10,754 nt of DNA from Rodentolepis nana (lineage: Eukaryota > Platyhelminthes > Cestoda > Cyclophyllidea > Hymenolepididae): the NCBI GenBank assembly GCA_900617975.1, contig UZAE01001979.1:1-10754 (forward strand), written 5' to 3'. How positions within the stretch are numbered: the stretch's first letter is position 1; the number at the start of each line of letters is the position of its first letter. The notes beneath the pieces were generated by a model. The model worked only from the letters and a program-made list of their open reading frames with translations. It searched no databases and had not been told where the DNA came from. The translations under genes and the position numbers were made by a program. Below are positions 1-8,095 of the stretch, piece after piece.

Positions 1-194
1 GCATAAAATTACTGTTATTTAATAATCCGTTAAGATCCTAATTTCGTAAGCCGATTGTTTTGCTTCAAATATAATATTTTCTACACAATATACTGATGAA
101 ATTGAAATTTTTAGGTGATTCAGTGCTTGATTGATGCGTAATCAAGACTTGACTAGTTGAGTTGGTAGAATTGAGATTAAAATATTTAATTTGT

Positions 195-267
195 GGGGTG
201 TGCGCGATAGACTTACCTCCACGTGGTGCACCCTGGGCAGCATATACTCATACGGCAAAAAGTCTAT
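195..267 (+). ncRNA. HDV-like self-cleaving ribozyme, copy 1 head
   Basis: Predicted fold by eye: P1 195-201 (GGGGTGT) with 228-234 (GCACCCT); P2 207-214 (ATAGACTT) with 260-267 (AAGTCTAT), a perfect 8 bp; P3 215-217 (ACC) with 225-227 (GGT); L3 TCCACGT 218-224. GGGCAGC at 235-241 supplies the two G for P1.1 with CC 219-220. J4/2 is GGCAAA 254-259, with the catalytic-C equivalent at 256. P1 starts with a G-U wobble at the cleavage site, as is typical of this ribozyme class. P4 is short (TAT/ATA around loop ACTC). J1/2 is longer than in copy 3 (GCGCG against GCG), which may lower activity. Cleavage would fall just 5' of base 195. Confidence 0.72.
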
Positions 268-529
268 TAATCAGCAGTTGACTTCTGACTTCAAACTACT
301 AAGACCTCACCGCATTTCATATTCGACTAATTCCACAGAACTCACCTCACTTTTTTCTACCATTGTGTCTGTCTGTCTCGTTTACGTCTGTGAATCATCA
401 TTCTGTTCTCCTCTCTACTTTTTGCCTCTTTGATGTCTCTCTTCCTTTCTGTGAAGCCCGAAGTCAACTAAAGGGCTAATGATACCTATCATAACGCCTG
501 CCATTTGAAAATAAATAAATAAATAAATA
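195..529 (+). mobile_element. Ribozyme-headed SINE-like retroposon, copy 1
   Basis: This copy is complete. It starts GGGGTGTGCG, has a head of about 70 nt that folds as an HDV-like ribozyme, then a pyrimidine-rich body, then the conserved 3' block (about 461-508) with hairpin ATGATA-CC-TATCAT at 479-492, and ends in an (AAAT)n tail. The body and 3' block match copies 3 and 4 in order and strand. The tail and lack of terminal inverted repeats indicate a non-LTR retroposon moved by target-primed reverse transcription. There is no long coding frame; the 80-codon open stretch here is an accident. I see no convincing tRNA-type box A/B pair. The flanks (AAATATTTAATTT before, AAATATTTATTTATTT after) may be an imperfect target-site duplication, but they are too AT-rich to be sure. 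Confidence 0.82.
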
Positions 530-597
530 TTTATTTATTTTGATGATTTATCACCTAATTCAAGTGTTGAATAATAAGGGAAAATTTTTTATGATAC

Positions 598-840
598 TAG
601 ATCGTAATAAGCCTCGCCACAAATTGCCCAGTTTTTTCCCAACCTACATTATCCATTAAATAGTCCAAACTACTAGAAGCATATTGACTAAAAGCCTCTA
701 GAAAGTACAATAAATGATTAAATAAAATGCCTATCTCAATCAAAATATCACTTTTCTTCGTTTTCGTAAATATGCAAGAATATAACACACTGAATATAGT
801 CAGCATTAGTGTATCCTTGTGGTGTTGCAATAATGTATGG
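598..840 (-). CDS. Possible exon of an odorant-receptor-like membrane protein
   Basis: This is a minus-strand open stretch running to a stop at 599-597. It is preceded by a fair acceptor (pyrimidine-rich, ending TTTTTGAAG, at 842-841) and could end at a GTATCA donor overlapping the stop. The peptide has two hydrophobic runs, around TLMLTIFSVLYSCIF and then ILFNHLLYFLEAF. A polar stretch follows with S, L and a Trp (DNVGWEKTG). That order resembles the TM5-TM6 region of insect odorant receptors, where a conserved Trp follows TM6. No diagnostic motif is present, so the family call rests on overall appearance. The reverse-strand frame over 727-978 is less convincing. A 71-nt open segment at 1682-1612 would splice to it in phase, but support is minimal. 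A pseudogene or a chance open frame is possible. Confidence 0.27.
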
Positions 841-842
841 CT

Positions 843-1882
843 TCAAAAACAGACGGCCAAAATCGCAGATAAAATGATTTTATTATGGAGAAAACTTAAG
901 AAAATACAAACAGTGTCCAAGTATATAAAATTATTATCTTACTGCCAAAATTTTCTACCAGAAGTTGAAACACTCTAGTCAACTTTAAATAGTAAGAATA
1001 TTTAACCAGTCATTTTCTGCAGAAACAAAAAACTACCAATTTATCTTTATTTCAAGCAAATTTAGGTCGAGTGAGGAGTATGGAAATTATTGAAATCGAT
1101 TAACAGTATGTTCATAGTTAATTAGGAAATGGGGTTTCTTAAGATATAAAGCTAATCCCCATTTGATTTTTTAACACTAAATAAATTAGTAAAATCTGCT
1201 TATAAATTCAAATTCATTGATATCTCAAGCGGGCTGCTATAAATTCTTCTTTTAATTCAAAATTGATCGGTCATCTATCTTTTGCCTGTTTCATCCAGTG
1301 AATGATCTGAAAGAGATAATTACCCTTTTCCCGTCAGCTAACAATTTCTACTGAGTCAAGACTAGATAGATATTCACCAATGGTGAATTAAAAATATTAA
1401 TGAATAATAGATCAATCTGTTCAAGACCGCCCTGTAAATATGAATTGGATATTAAAACTCACGACTTTCACGTTCTTGTACGCCGAAAGAAAGATGCTCT
1501 AAACTTATAAATTAGCATTTGTGATAATCTTTTATCAATTTAATTTGATTCTGCATTGCACATTCAGCATCGAAAATGAAAGTTTGTATTGCAAACTTTG
1601 TTTATATGTACCTTGTTTTTGATAAGTAAATTTTGAATTTGATTGAAGTAATAGCATTCAAGTAGTTGTAAATTTTAGCTCGCTGTAATTAATTAACATT
1701 AAATTTATTAATTAAACATTTTAAAGATTGAAATAATATATGCAAGGAATAGTAGGCTAATCATGAATAAAATTAAAAAAAACGAAATTTAAACATCAAA
1801 TAATTATAGAGTACCCAGATTATTTTCAAGTGAATAATTTAAGATATAGAAACACCAATTCATAGTCTTAGCTTTTAGTATA
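843..1882. other. AT-rich stretch without a recognised gene
   Basis: No long open frame, RNA gene or repeat is recognised. Stops are dense in all frames. A minus-strand segment at 1682-1612 is bounded by TTAATTACAG and GTACAT and stays open, but 23 codons are too few to claim. If the two membrane-protein segments on either side belong to one gene, this stretch would be mostly intron. Confidence 0.5.
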
Positions 1883-2015
1883 GCACGGTAGACTTACTTC
1901 CTTGTGGTGTACTCTGGCCAACGTATACTCATACAGCAAAGGCCTATAAACCAGCAGTTGACTTCTGACTTCAAACTACCACGACCCGACTGTATGTCAT
2001 ATTTCACCACTTCGT
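1883..2015 (+). mobile_element. Retroposon copy 2, diverged and truncated at both ends
   Basis: The stretch from GGTAGACTTAC (1887 on) to CACCACTTCG aligns with the first 150 or so bases of copies 1, 3 and 4. It shares GACTTCTGACTTCAAACTAC and the ATACTCATAC segment. It lacks the initial GGGG and P1 5' strand as well as the pyrimidine-rich body, 3' hairpin and AAAT tail. Many substitutions suggest it is the oldest of the four copies. No target-site duplication is visible. Confidence 0.75.
1887..1948 (+). ncRNA. Decayed HDV-like ribozyme, copy 2
   Basis: Remnants are visible of P2 5' (GTAGACTT 1888-1895), P3 (ACT/GGT) with L3 TCCTTGT, P1 3' (GTACTCT 1909-1915), the P1.1 segment (GGCCAAC) and J4/2 (AGCAAA 1935-1940). 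The 5' strand of P1 is missing. The P2 3' strand has changed to GGCCTATA, so P2 is broken. It should be inactive. It is useful as an outgroup showing which positions decay once selection is gone. Confidence 0.55.
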
Positions 2016-2148
2016 TATACAAAATATGTTTCTACTAAACTCCTACTATGAATTGGAAAGACCCCACACCACAATATTTAAGTTACTATTTATGAATTAG
2101 CACATGAATTTATCGTACCACATTCTTAATTAACTTATCTGAGCCGTA

Positions 2149-2493
2149 TTATATTTGATCAGTCTTATCTAATTTAACCTGTAGGAAAGCAATCAAATCC
2201 AACCTCCCCAACGAAACAAAATACACACAATATAAGCCTAGTAGATGCACACCAGATAAACCTGGGTAGTATGAAATCTGCCAGCAATCAAATCCCTTCA
2301 ACGCAATCATTTTACTCAGAAAAAGTGTTGACATCATGAAGGAATTTGACATTAGTGTGAAATCCTGCAAAAAATTTGACGGGTCTTTGTAAACACCAAT
2401 GAGTTGAGTCATTCTTCCAATTGCATAAATATTTCCAAAGTAACTGATTACAATAACAAACTCAAAATATCTCAATTTTCCAGAAATTTCCAT
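2149..2493 (-). CDS. Possible 5' exon of an odorant-receptor-like membrane protein
   Basis: The frame opens at an ATG (2493-2491) directly preceded by an in-frame TAA and stays open for 114 codons. It is strongly hydrophobic, with two likely membrane helices (about residues 12-33 and 44-66) separated by a short polar loop (GVYKDPSNFLQD). Helix 2 is followed by a basic turn, as between TM1-TM2 and the next loop of insect odorant receptors. A CAG|GTTTAT donor near residue 79 or a CAG|GTTAAA donor near residue 105 could end the exon, so the last residues may be intron. Only about 11 residues precede helix 1, which is short for that family, so an exon may be missing upstream. The minus-strand segment at 840-598 could be a later exon of the same gene, but intervening TM3-TM5 exons were not found. 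The assignment is tentative. Confidence 0.32.
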   Translation of the reverse strand: MEISGKLRYFEFVIVISYFGNIYAIGRMTQLIGVYKDPSNFLQDFTLMSNSFMMSTLFLSKMIALKGFDCWQISYYPGLSGVHLLGLYCVYFVSLGRLDLIAFLQVKLDKTDQI

Positions 2494-2929
2494 TTATCGG
2501 TGTACCATGATGCTCAATTCTTGGTTGCTTGAATCAAAAATCAGTCAATCGATCGATTCAACATTGATTTTGCAACTGGATGAAAAGGGAAAGGGGATTA
2601 AGGTGAAAGAATTCGGTTTCCCATAGGGTTATTGACTAAAAGTAGTTCATTTAATTATACAAGTGAATGATCATTTCCAATTTGAACAAATTTAACGTGC
2701 AAAGAAATCTCCTTGTGAAGGTTAATTTTGATTGTTCTTGCATCTTGTTACATGATAGTTTTCTTTATAATCAAATGAGCATTATTTCGAAATCAATTGA
2801 CTCACAAAACCACCAATAAGCATAATATATTAAAGAACTGTGCATTGATAGGAAATATCGTGTAACCGGAAATGAAGTTGGAAACGGGGACCAATAGAGG
2901 GTAAGGGATGGGAAATGGAATTGGGAGGG

Positions 2930-2945
2930 CGAGAGAGAGAGAGAG
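2930..2945. repeat. (GA)n microsatellite
   Basis: A short uninterrupted GA dinucleotide run sits inside a longer purine-rich tract (about 2875-2950). It explains the Ser/Leu/Pro-rich translation on the opposite strand. Confidence 0.9.
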
Positions 2946-3729
2946 TTGGTGAAACCAGTTGTACTCACAGGGTCGTAGTGAGTCTGGGAAAATAAGTTGC
3001 AAAGGAATAGAGAGACACTTGGAGAAATTGGTGTAGAGGACAATTGAGTTGTATAATTATTTTCGTCCAGATTTCTCTTTGATTTCGTGTAAAACTCACA
3101 ATAATCCTAATAAATCACCCAGAGAAGTCCTAGCAACAGACTCCAACTGATCGTCAAACGCACACCTTCGTCGTAATAAACTGCAAAGAGAAATAATCGG
3201 ATAAATGAATAATTAAGGAAATAAGGAAAAAGTAGTGAGGAAATGTTAGACTTCCTTATTAAGATAAACTCATGATTCACAATTAGGAGAAACTATTTCG
3301 CCATTATTTGGTGTAAAGGAATGAGTAATAATTTGTATGACGTGGTAGTTAAGTTGCAAACAACTCCACCTTAGTGTTCAAAAATTGTTGGGGATGTATA
3401 TTGCAAAAGACATTTCCCATTGTAGCTTAATGTTATAATGGTGCAGGGCAGAACTTTGAATGTGAACGTTATGCTGATCAGACGAATTCAATGAATAATT
3501 CTTGTTATATATAAAGGAAAAGAAATCATTTGAGAGAAAAAAGATCTGATTTTATTTTTAATAGTGCATAAATTGGTAATGTGGAAATGTTTTAAATTAG
3601 TCAAAAATATTTGCACATAAAATGGGTTGATTCGGCGCATTATAACTTTGAAATAGATCACGATTTATCCAAAATGTAGACAAATTATGTTTAATGAGAA
3701 TAAGTTTGGTAAAGTCAACAACGGTTAAT

Positions 3730-3735
3730 TTTATT
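3730..3735 (-). promoter_or_regulatory. Candidate poly(A) signal AATAAA, distal
   Basis: AATAAA on the minus strand lies 14 nt beyond the stop codon of the candidate terminal exon 3988-3750. The motif is common by chance in AT-rich DNA, so its value comes only from its position. Confidence 0.3.
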
Positions 3736-3749
3736 ACCATTCTCTTCAG

Positions 3750-3988
3750 TTAAACTCTCTTTTGACTTTCAATAATGATCACGCTGAAATAGTTGTCCCG
3801 TTCCAGAAACTGGTCAAACTCGCTAATCGCAAAGTCCAAAATTACGCCAGTGATCTCAAACTCACCAGAAGAACACTTTTGTGATAAAACACACTGAAAT
3901 CGATTTTGAATTGGTGCGTTCAAGAGATAATTCGAATAATACTTGACACGCGAACTCTTCAAACGCGCCGTGAATCGATCATCATAAT
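3750..3988 (-). CDS. Candidate alternative last exon of the cholinesterase-like gene
   Basis: This open segment of 78 codons ends in TAA at 3752-3750, with AATAAA shortly after. A CAAG acceptor at 3990-3989 (weak pyrimidine tract) leaves two bases before the frame, exactly complementing the one base left by the GTGAGT donor at 4571. The joined frame would run from DYVDG into YDDRFTARL without a stop. The region is visibly less AT-rich than its surroundings. I recognise no domain. It has two Cys (CVLSQKC) and acidic and aromatic residues, and no hydrophobic tail of the GPI-signal type. It could instead be an unrelated exon or a chance open frame, since phase matches by luck one time in three. 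Confidence 0.25.
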
Positions 3989-4040
3989 CTTGTCAAATAC
4001 TTACATTTCATTTGAATGAATGAATGTGACCATACATACA

Positions 4041-4058
4041 CCCCCCCCCCTCCCTCCC
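4041..4058. repeat. Poly-C / CCCT low-complexity tract
   Basis: Ten C in a row are followed by TCCCTCCC. On the minus strand this is a G-run tract within the putative intron between 4571 and 3990, a possible G-rich structure. Confidence 0.85.
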
Positions 4059-4432
4059 ATTTTAACATTTTTCGATATTTTGAGAAAACGTTCTTGTCAA
4101 ATGCCTGATTAATTTATCTAATAAGTCAATAGTTTCTAACCCAACTTGAAATTAATATTATTATGCAATTGATTTCATTCCACTTTACTCAAAATAGACT
4201 TGTAAACTCATTCCAATAAGGTTGGAATAGCTCTGAGATACGGCTTCCATAGAAAAGTTGGGAAGTATTTCGAAATGTCTAATTAGTTTAAATTGAAATT
4301 TACTTTAAAATTGGCTCATTGAAGACAGAAATGTCATCATTATTCCCAAAACAGCTGAAGGTGGGCAATTTGACAGTTTTACTAAAGCATTTGTTTGCTC
4401 ATCTCTTGAATGAGAAGAAACAATTCAATCCG

Positions 4433-4438
4433 TTTATT
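4433..4438 (-). promoter_or_regulatory. Candidate poly(A) signal AATAAA, proximal
   Basis: AATAAA on the minus strand begins 5 nt after the TGA at 4446-4444 that closes the read-through form of the cholinesterase-like last exon. It would give a very short 3' UTR. Chance occurrence is possible. Confidence 0.35.
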
Positions 4439-4443
4439 CAATT

Positions 4444-4840
4444 TCAATGCAATCTGCTGTCACCACGTAAAATTATGCTTAATTTACTGTCAAATGTCAT
4501 CAACACCAACACATGCAATGCAATCTTCAGTTCCTTCTGAAATGGAAATAACTTATGACAACTAGACTCACATCCATCAACGTAGTCTCGAAGACGATCG
4601 ACTTTGTAAAGGCTTATCTCCATATGGGGACAGTTGTCAGTGGGCATATAATGGCTTGGTGAGGCGCTTAGACGAAGATAATTTCTTAGCAGACTGGGAT
4701 AGACATCGTTCCAGTAATTGCATCCCTTTTGGCGAAGGTGAGTCTTGACGTTGTCTTCAGCTAGGCTTATTTCCAAATAGGTCTCTTTGGAGGAGTTGAA
4801 AAGAGGCCAGGCACCATCTTTCCCGTCTAACGAAGCTTGT
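4444..4840 (-). CDS. Acetylcholinesterase-like esterase, C-terminal exon
   Basis: The acceptor TGCAATTTAG (4842-4841 is the AG) is followed by one base completing the Gly codon begun in exon 6634-7532, so the reading frame continues exactly. The first about 50 residues match the end of the cholinesterase fold: a WPLF motif after a linker, a YLEI strand, then LRQKGCNYWNDVYPSLL. There the Cys before the aromatic Trp is the partner of the Cys in exon 6634-7532 in the third family disulfide. Where family members usually have an NPNEP-like turn, this protein has GQASLDGKDG. A further 75 or so codons stay open to TGA at 4446-4444, longer than chance would readily allow in such AT-rich DNA. A GTGAGT donor at 4571-4566 would end the exon at 4572 instead. 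The read-through tail has two Cys (GCESSC) and a modest hydrophobic run (IALHVLVLMTF) not placed like a GPI signal. Confidence 0.85.
4566..4571 (-). promoter_or_regulatory. Candidate alternative splice donor GTGAGT
   Basis: A near-consensus donor in the minus-strand reading (GGAT|GTGAGT) lies inside the open C-terminal exon, after DRLRDYVDG. Use would give a phase-1 junction. The acceptor-like TTTCAG only 35 nt downstream would form too small an intron and create an immediate stop, so a more distal acceptor (3990-3989) is more likely. Confidence 0.4.
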
Positions 4841-6633
4841 CTAAATTGCAAAGCATTTTAAAAATTGGGGAGAATGCGTACAATTGTTAGCAATGTCGTG
4901 GAAAATTATTTTTTTCTCTGACTTACGAATAAAACCGGCTTGTGCCATATGAATAATCTCTTTTGGAACTTAAGATTGAAATGAATTTTTTGAGCGTGAT
5001 TCCGACTTCGCATGGCTTTATGTTCGATACTTATTACAACTTAATAGTTGTGATCACCATTCTCACTACATTGACTGATTATCGAACAGAATGTCAAGAT
5101 GAGCTTGATCTGAGAGGGCGGTTGCCACATTTCATGATTTCCAAATTGAGATAAGTGGACACATTCATTATCTTAATTTTTTACACCGAACAGTGGTATT
5201 TGAGTAAAAATAGAGTAAAGCTAAAGTAAGCTTTAGAGTAATATTTGGTCAAGTGGGTGATATTTTCGGCAGGTGGAAACAGAAAAATTTTGAAAATTTG
5301 ATCCTTTAGCTGACGACTACGTCATTTTCGATGTTTCAACGTCCATATTTGCGCCGTTTTGACAATCGGTCTGTGAATTGCTGACAATTGTTAAAATGTT
5401 TTATGCCGGTGTCGGTTTTATTTAACTGAAATTTATACGCATTTGATTACAGTTGCTGTTTTTTCTAATTTTTTTCAATCATCTTTCGTTTGTTTTTACT
5501 TTTTTCTTCGCGATCCAAAAAAATTTAGATTTATTTTTTCAATTTTGTTTGTAAGATAAATTAGACTAAATTCAAGGTGAGGCAGGTAGATTTGGAAAAC
5601 TTACCAAAGTGAAATTTTTATCAACACTCAATTTCCTGTTTAATTCTCCAAATGGAATAGGTAAAGCACAATGTAATTAATCAAATTGAACCATTTTAAC
5701 CGTGACGCCGGACGAATATTTATTTCGAATATAAATTAGGCTCAGTTACTTCGATTCGCTTTTGAACTAAACTTTTTTATAATTTGCTTACTATTTTAAC
5801 TCTCTGAATTTGAATTTTCATTAAACCAGAAACAGGCAATCTAATTACCCCTTAGAAATGATCGTGAATATGAATCCCATTTCATGAACAGCTGAATTCA
5901 ATACCAATCTTAACTTAAAACCACGATATACAACGCATTTGTGGGACACACCAGGATTTGGAGTGTACGGCCGTACACATAGAGCTCTGCTCAGAGATAT
6001 CTAGCAATACGTATTCCCTCAAATAATGTTAGAATTATTTAATAACCCTTCGCATTTGCCAATTTCAAAATTTGCATAAACGTGTACTGTGCAATACGTC
6101 TCTTTCCTCCTTAGCTTCGATGTAGTTTAGCTACTTGACAGAGTCTAGCCAGATATAGGAGATACTGTCATAGAGATTTCTAAGGCGGAGAAGACTTTAC
6201 TAGTGTGGCCGTCCGCTTCACATTGAAATCTTGAAGAGTGAAACATGACCTTTTCTGTCTAATTTCAATTGAAATTGTTCTGAGGAACAAAATTTGGGGT
6301 TTACTGAGTAAATAGGGGTAACTGCAATCTACTTTAACAAACCATCTTATATATATCAAATTATTTAGTTTTTATTATATTAACAACTGATGGGCCGAAC
6401 TGAAAGAACTTCTTTCATTTATTAACTGATTTAACTGGGGTTTTTTGGTGCAAATGCTCAAATTAAACCCCTTAAATGAGTTCTTTTGCAAAGTAATACG
6501 AGTCTCTTTAGAGCAATTAGCAACTGATGATACACATAATAGAGCATACATTTTAAGCCAATCACCTCGAACTAAATGGTCGTGACATCATTTCTAGTCA
6601 ACATTATCTAAAAGTTAAATAGACTCCACTTAC
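4841..6633 (-). other. Intron of the cholinesterase-like gene
   Basis: The donor is GTAAGT (6633-6628), a full consensus after ACAGG, and the acceptor is TTTAG (4842-4841). The phase is 2 on both sides. The conserved Gly split here matches, as far as I recall, the intron position after the FAKxG motif in vertebrate cholinesterase genes. Within it I see no other gene; a plus-strand open stretch of 63 codons at 4963-5154 shows no family features. It contains a 16-bp perfect palindrome (5963-5978). Confidence 0.85.
5963..5978. repeat. Perfect 16-bp palindrome
   Basis: GTGTACGGCCGTACAC is its own reverse complement. It is GC-rich inside an AT-rich intron and is followed two bases later by the palindrome AGAGCTCT (5981-5988). 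Function unknown. Confidence 0.9.
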
Positions 6634-7532
6634 CCTGTTTTTGCAAAGTTCACCCAATATTTCATTACGCGTTTGCTGAGCTCGGACTCTTCTGGGGAGA
6701 ACTCGTAGTATTGTGAATTGAATGGTTTGGAAAAAGGCATTCCAAAGACGTATTCAATTTCATAGCCATGCATTACCCCAGTCCACTGTGGCAAATGGCT
6801 TATATGCGTCTTGTACATGAAGTTGAAATACTGAACTTTTGAGTTGGGGATGATTGAAAGGAGTCGTGCAAATAGCAATGTGCTGCACACAAAGTCCAAC
6901 TCTCCAGTGAGATCATCCAGTTTGTACATAAAATCTAACACCGAACTGATGTCATTCATTGCAATTTCCGTGTTGTAATAATTCATTTCAGCAATTTCGG
7001 GACTATTCAAGCCATATTCAATTGCCGTTATGGCTGGAAAAGGGGTGACAAGCTGACCGATACTTGTGAATCGAGTTTCAATCAGTTTTAAATAGTCAAT
7101 ACCCAAGTTCTTAAGTTGTTTAAGTGTTGGAAGGGTAATGTTGCCATCATCATGCAGGAATGAGACTTCTTTCAAACCCAAACCATAGAGGAGCCAAAAT
7201 ATTCCTTCTTTGTCCACATTTCCGATAAGAACTTCTGGAGCATCGACTGCTTTGATGGATTTCAGAATGGCAGACGGGCAAGCAGGTATGAAGTCGCCAT
7301 CTATTACTGGTCGCATGTAGACATCGAAATACTGTGCGGCGTCCAACAGGAATGATTCGCCAAACTGAGATGTCCAGTACATACTCCCCAAACGAGCTTG
7401 CCTTCTCTTCGTTGCAGCAGTTGTAAGCTCGTAGAGAAGATCGAAAAGTGAATGTGCCGGAAGACCTCGTAAGCACTTGACTTCTTTTTCTAGATCTCCT
7501 TTGGCATCTGCACATCCGCTGGCTTTGATGAA
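6634..7532 (-). CDS. Acetylcholinesterase-like esterase, main catalytic exon
   Basis: This exon encodes about 299 residues of an alpha/beta-hydrolase of the cholinesterase branch of carboxylesterases. Such enzymes hydrolyse choline esters such as acetylcholine, outside the cell or at its surface. Bounds: acceptor TTTTTCTCACCTGAAG (AG at 7534-7533) and donor ACAGG|GTAAGT. Visible order: a Cys pair in SGCADAK...VKCLR; RPVIDGDFIP; NVDKEG with the catalytic Glu at residue 109 (7208-7206); IFWLLYG just after it, keeping the choline-binding Phe and the Tyr but with Trp where Torpedo enzyme has Phe331; DFVCST with the Cys of the long-range disulfide; WTGVMHGYEIEYVFG with the catalytic His at residue 255 (6770-6768); and KYWVNFAKTG at the end. 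Glu and His are intact, which argues against neuroligin or other inactive relatives. The exon with the catalytic Ser (GESAG) is not in the window. Substrate cannot be settled from this part. The frame is intact, with no sign of decay. Confidence 0.93.
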
Positions 7533-8082
7533 CTTCAGGTGAGAAAAATCCGGAATTTAATTTCAAATTTAAACTTTTAATTTCAAGACATCAAAATCAT
7601 TTGTACTAATTTAGAACAGCTGCTTCGGAATTGGTCGCATCTTAAAATGTTTTCGACAGTATAATTAAATTACAAAAAAATTAATGAGAATATGAATGAA
7701 TTTGACAAATCATCAACAAAAGCACAGGCAATTGTTAATTATGCTTTATTTGAAAAAATATTGAATTTTTAATATTATAAAAAATTGAAAACAATAATTG
7801 GTCTACAAGTCAAAATGACACTTGATGAAACCTGAAGCTGTAAACTGAAAATTGCCACCAGCTTGATTGTCAACCCAGTTCTGTGTCTACCTCAAAATTT
7901 AAAAGTTAAAGTTTATTATGAGCTCTTTTGTCTCTCACAATAATAATAATAATAAATGCAACGTTTTCAGAGCACTGAACACGAATGCTGCCAATCCTAG
8001 CGCCAATCTTCGATGGACAAATTAACTCGATTGCGATTTTTAGGATTCGTAGAATTGTGACATTAATAAAATCTCCATACTC
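7533..8082. other. Noncoding stretch, probably intron of the cholinesterase-like gene
   Basis: It lies 5' of the catalytic exon on the minus strand and begins with a pyrimidine-rich acceptor. No further cholinesterase exon or other gene is seen. It is AT-rich, with an (AAT)n run at about 7938-7956. Confidence 0.5.
7938..7956. repeat. (AAT)n microsatellite
   Basis: A short perfect trinucleotide run of about six units. Confidence 0.9.
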
Positions 8083-8095
8083 CTGTTTAAACAGG
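8083..8095 (+). repeat. Target-site duplication of copy 3, 5' side
   Basis: CTGTTTAAACAGG occurs here and again, identically, at 8519-8531, bracketing the retroposon. The last GG may belong to the element (its first bases are GGGG), so the true length is 11-13 bp. The duplicated site is itself nearly a palindrome. Confidence 0.9.

Larger units (their letters stand above)
2494..3749. other. Noncoding stretch without a recognised gene
   Basis: No gene is recognised. A minus-strand open frame over 3043-2771 is of low complexity because it crosses the GA run and a purine-rich tract; it has no family signature and no good splice signals. The rest is AT-rich with frequent stops on both strands. 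Confidence 0.5.

Noticed and set aside
318..335. Possible Pol III box B (TATTCGACTAATTCC) in the retroposon, suggesting a tRNA-derived SINE
   Set aside because: The match to box B is partial, there is no box A at a proper distance, and the head is better explained by the ribozyme fold.
191..433. 80-codon plus-strand open frame
   Set aside because: It lies wholly in retroposon copy 1 and is not conserved as a frame in the other copies.
727..978. 83-codon plus-strand open frame
   Set aside because: It overlaps the minus-strand segment at 598-840 that looks more like a membrane-protein exon; no features of its own.
2771..3043. 90-codon minus-strand open frame
   Set aside because: Composition is driven by the GA microsatellite and purine tract; no splice signals or domain.
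4319..4540. 73-codon plus-strand open frame
   Set aside because: Partly opposite the cholinesterase C-terminal exon; no recognisable features or start context.
4536..4571. 35-nt intron from GTGAGT to TTTCAG in the cholinesterase C-terminal exon
   Set aside because: Too short for usual arthropod splicing, although it would produce an immediate stop after DYVDG.
4963..5154. 63-codon plus-strand open frame with a hydrophobic run
   Set aside because: It sits in the intron of the cholinesterase-like gene, starts only at a TTG, and has no family match I can recognise.
7150..7566. 138-codon minus-strand open frame
   Set aside because: It overlaps the cholinesterase exon in another frame. It is Arg/Ser/Cys-rich, with no family motif, while the other frame carries clear cholinesterase motifs.
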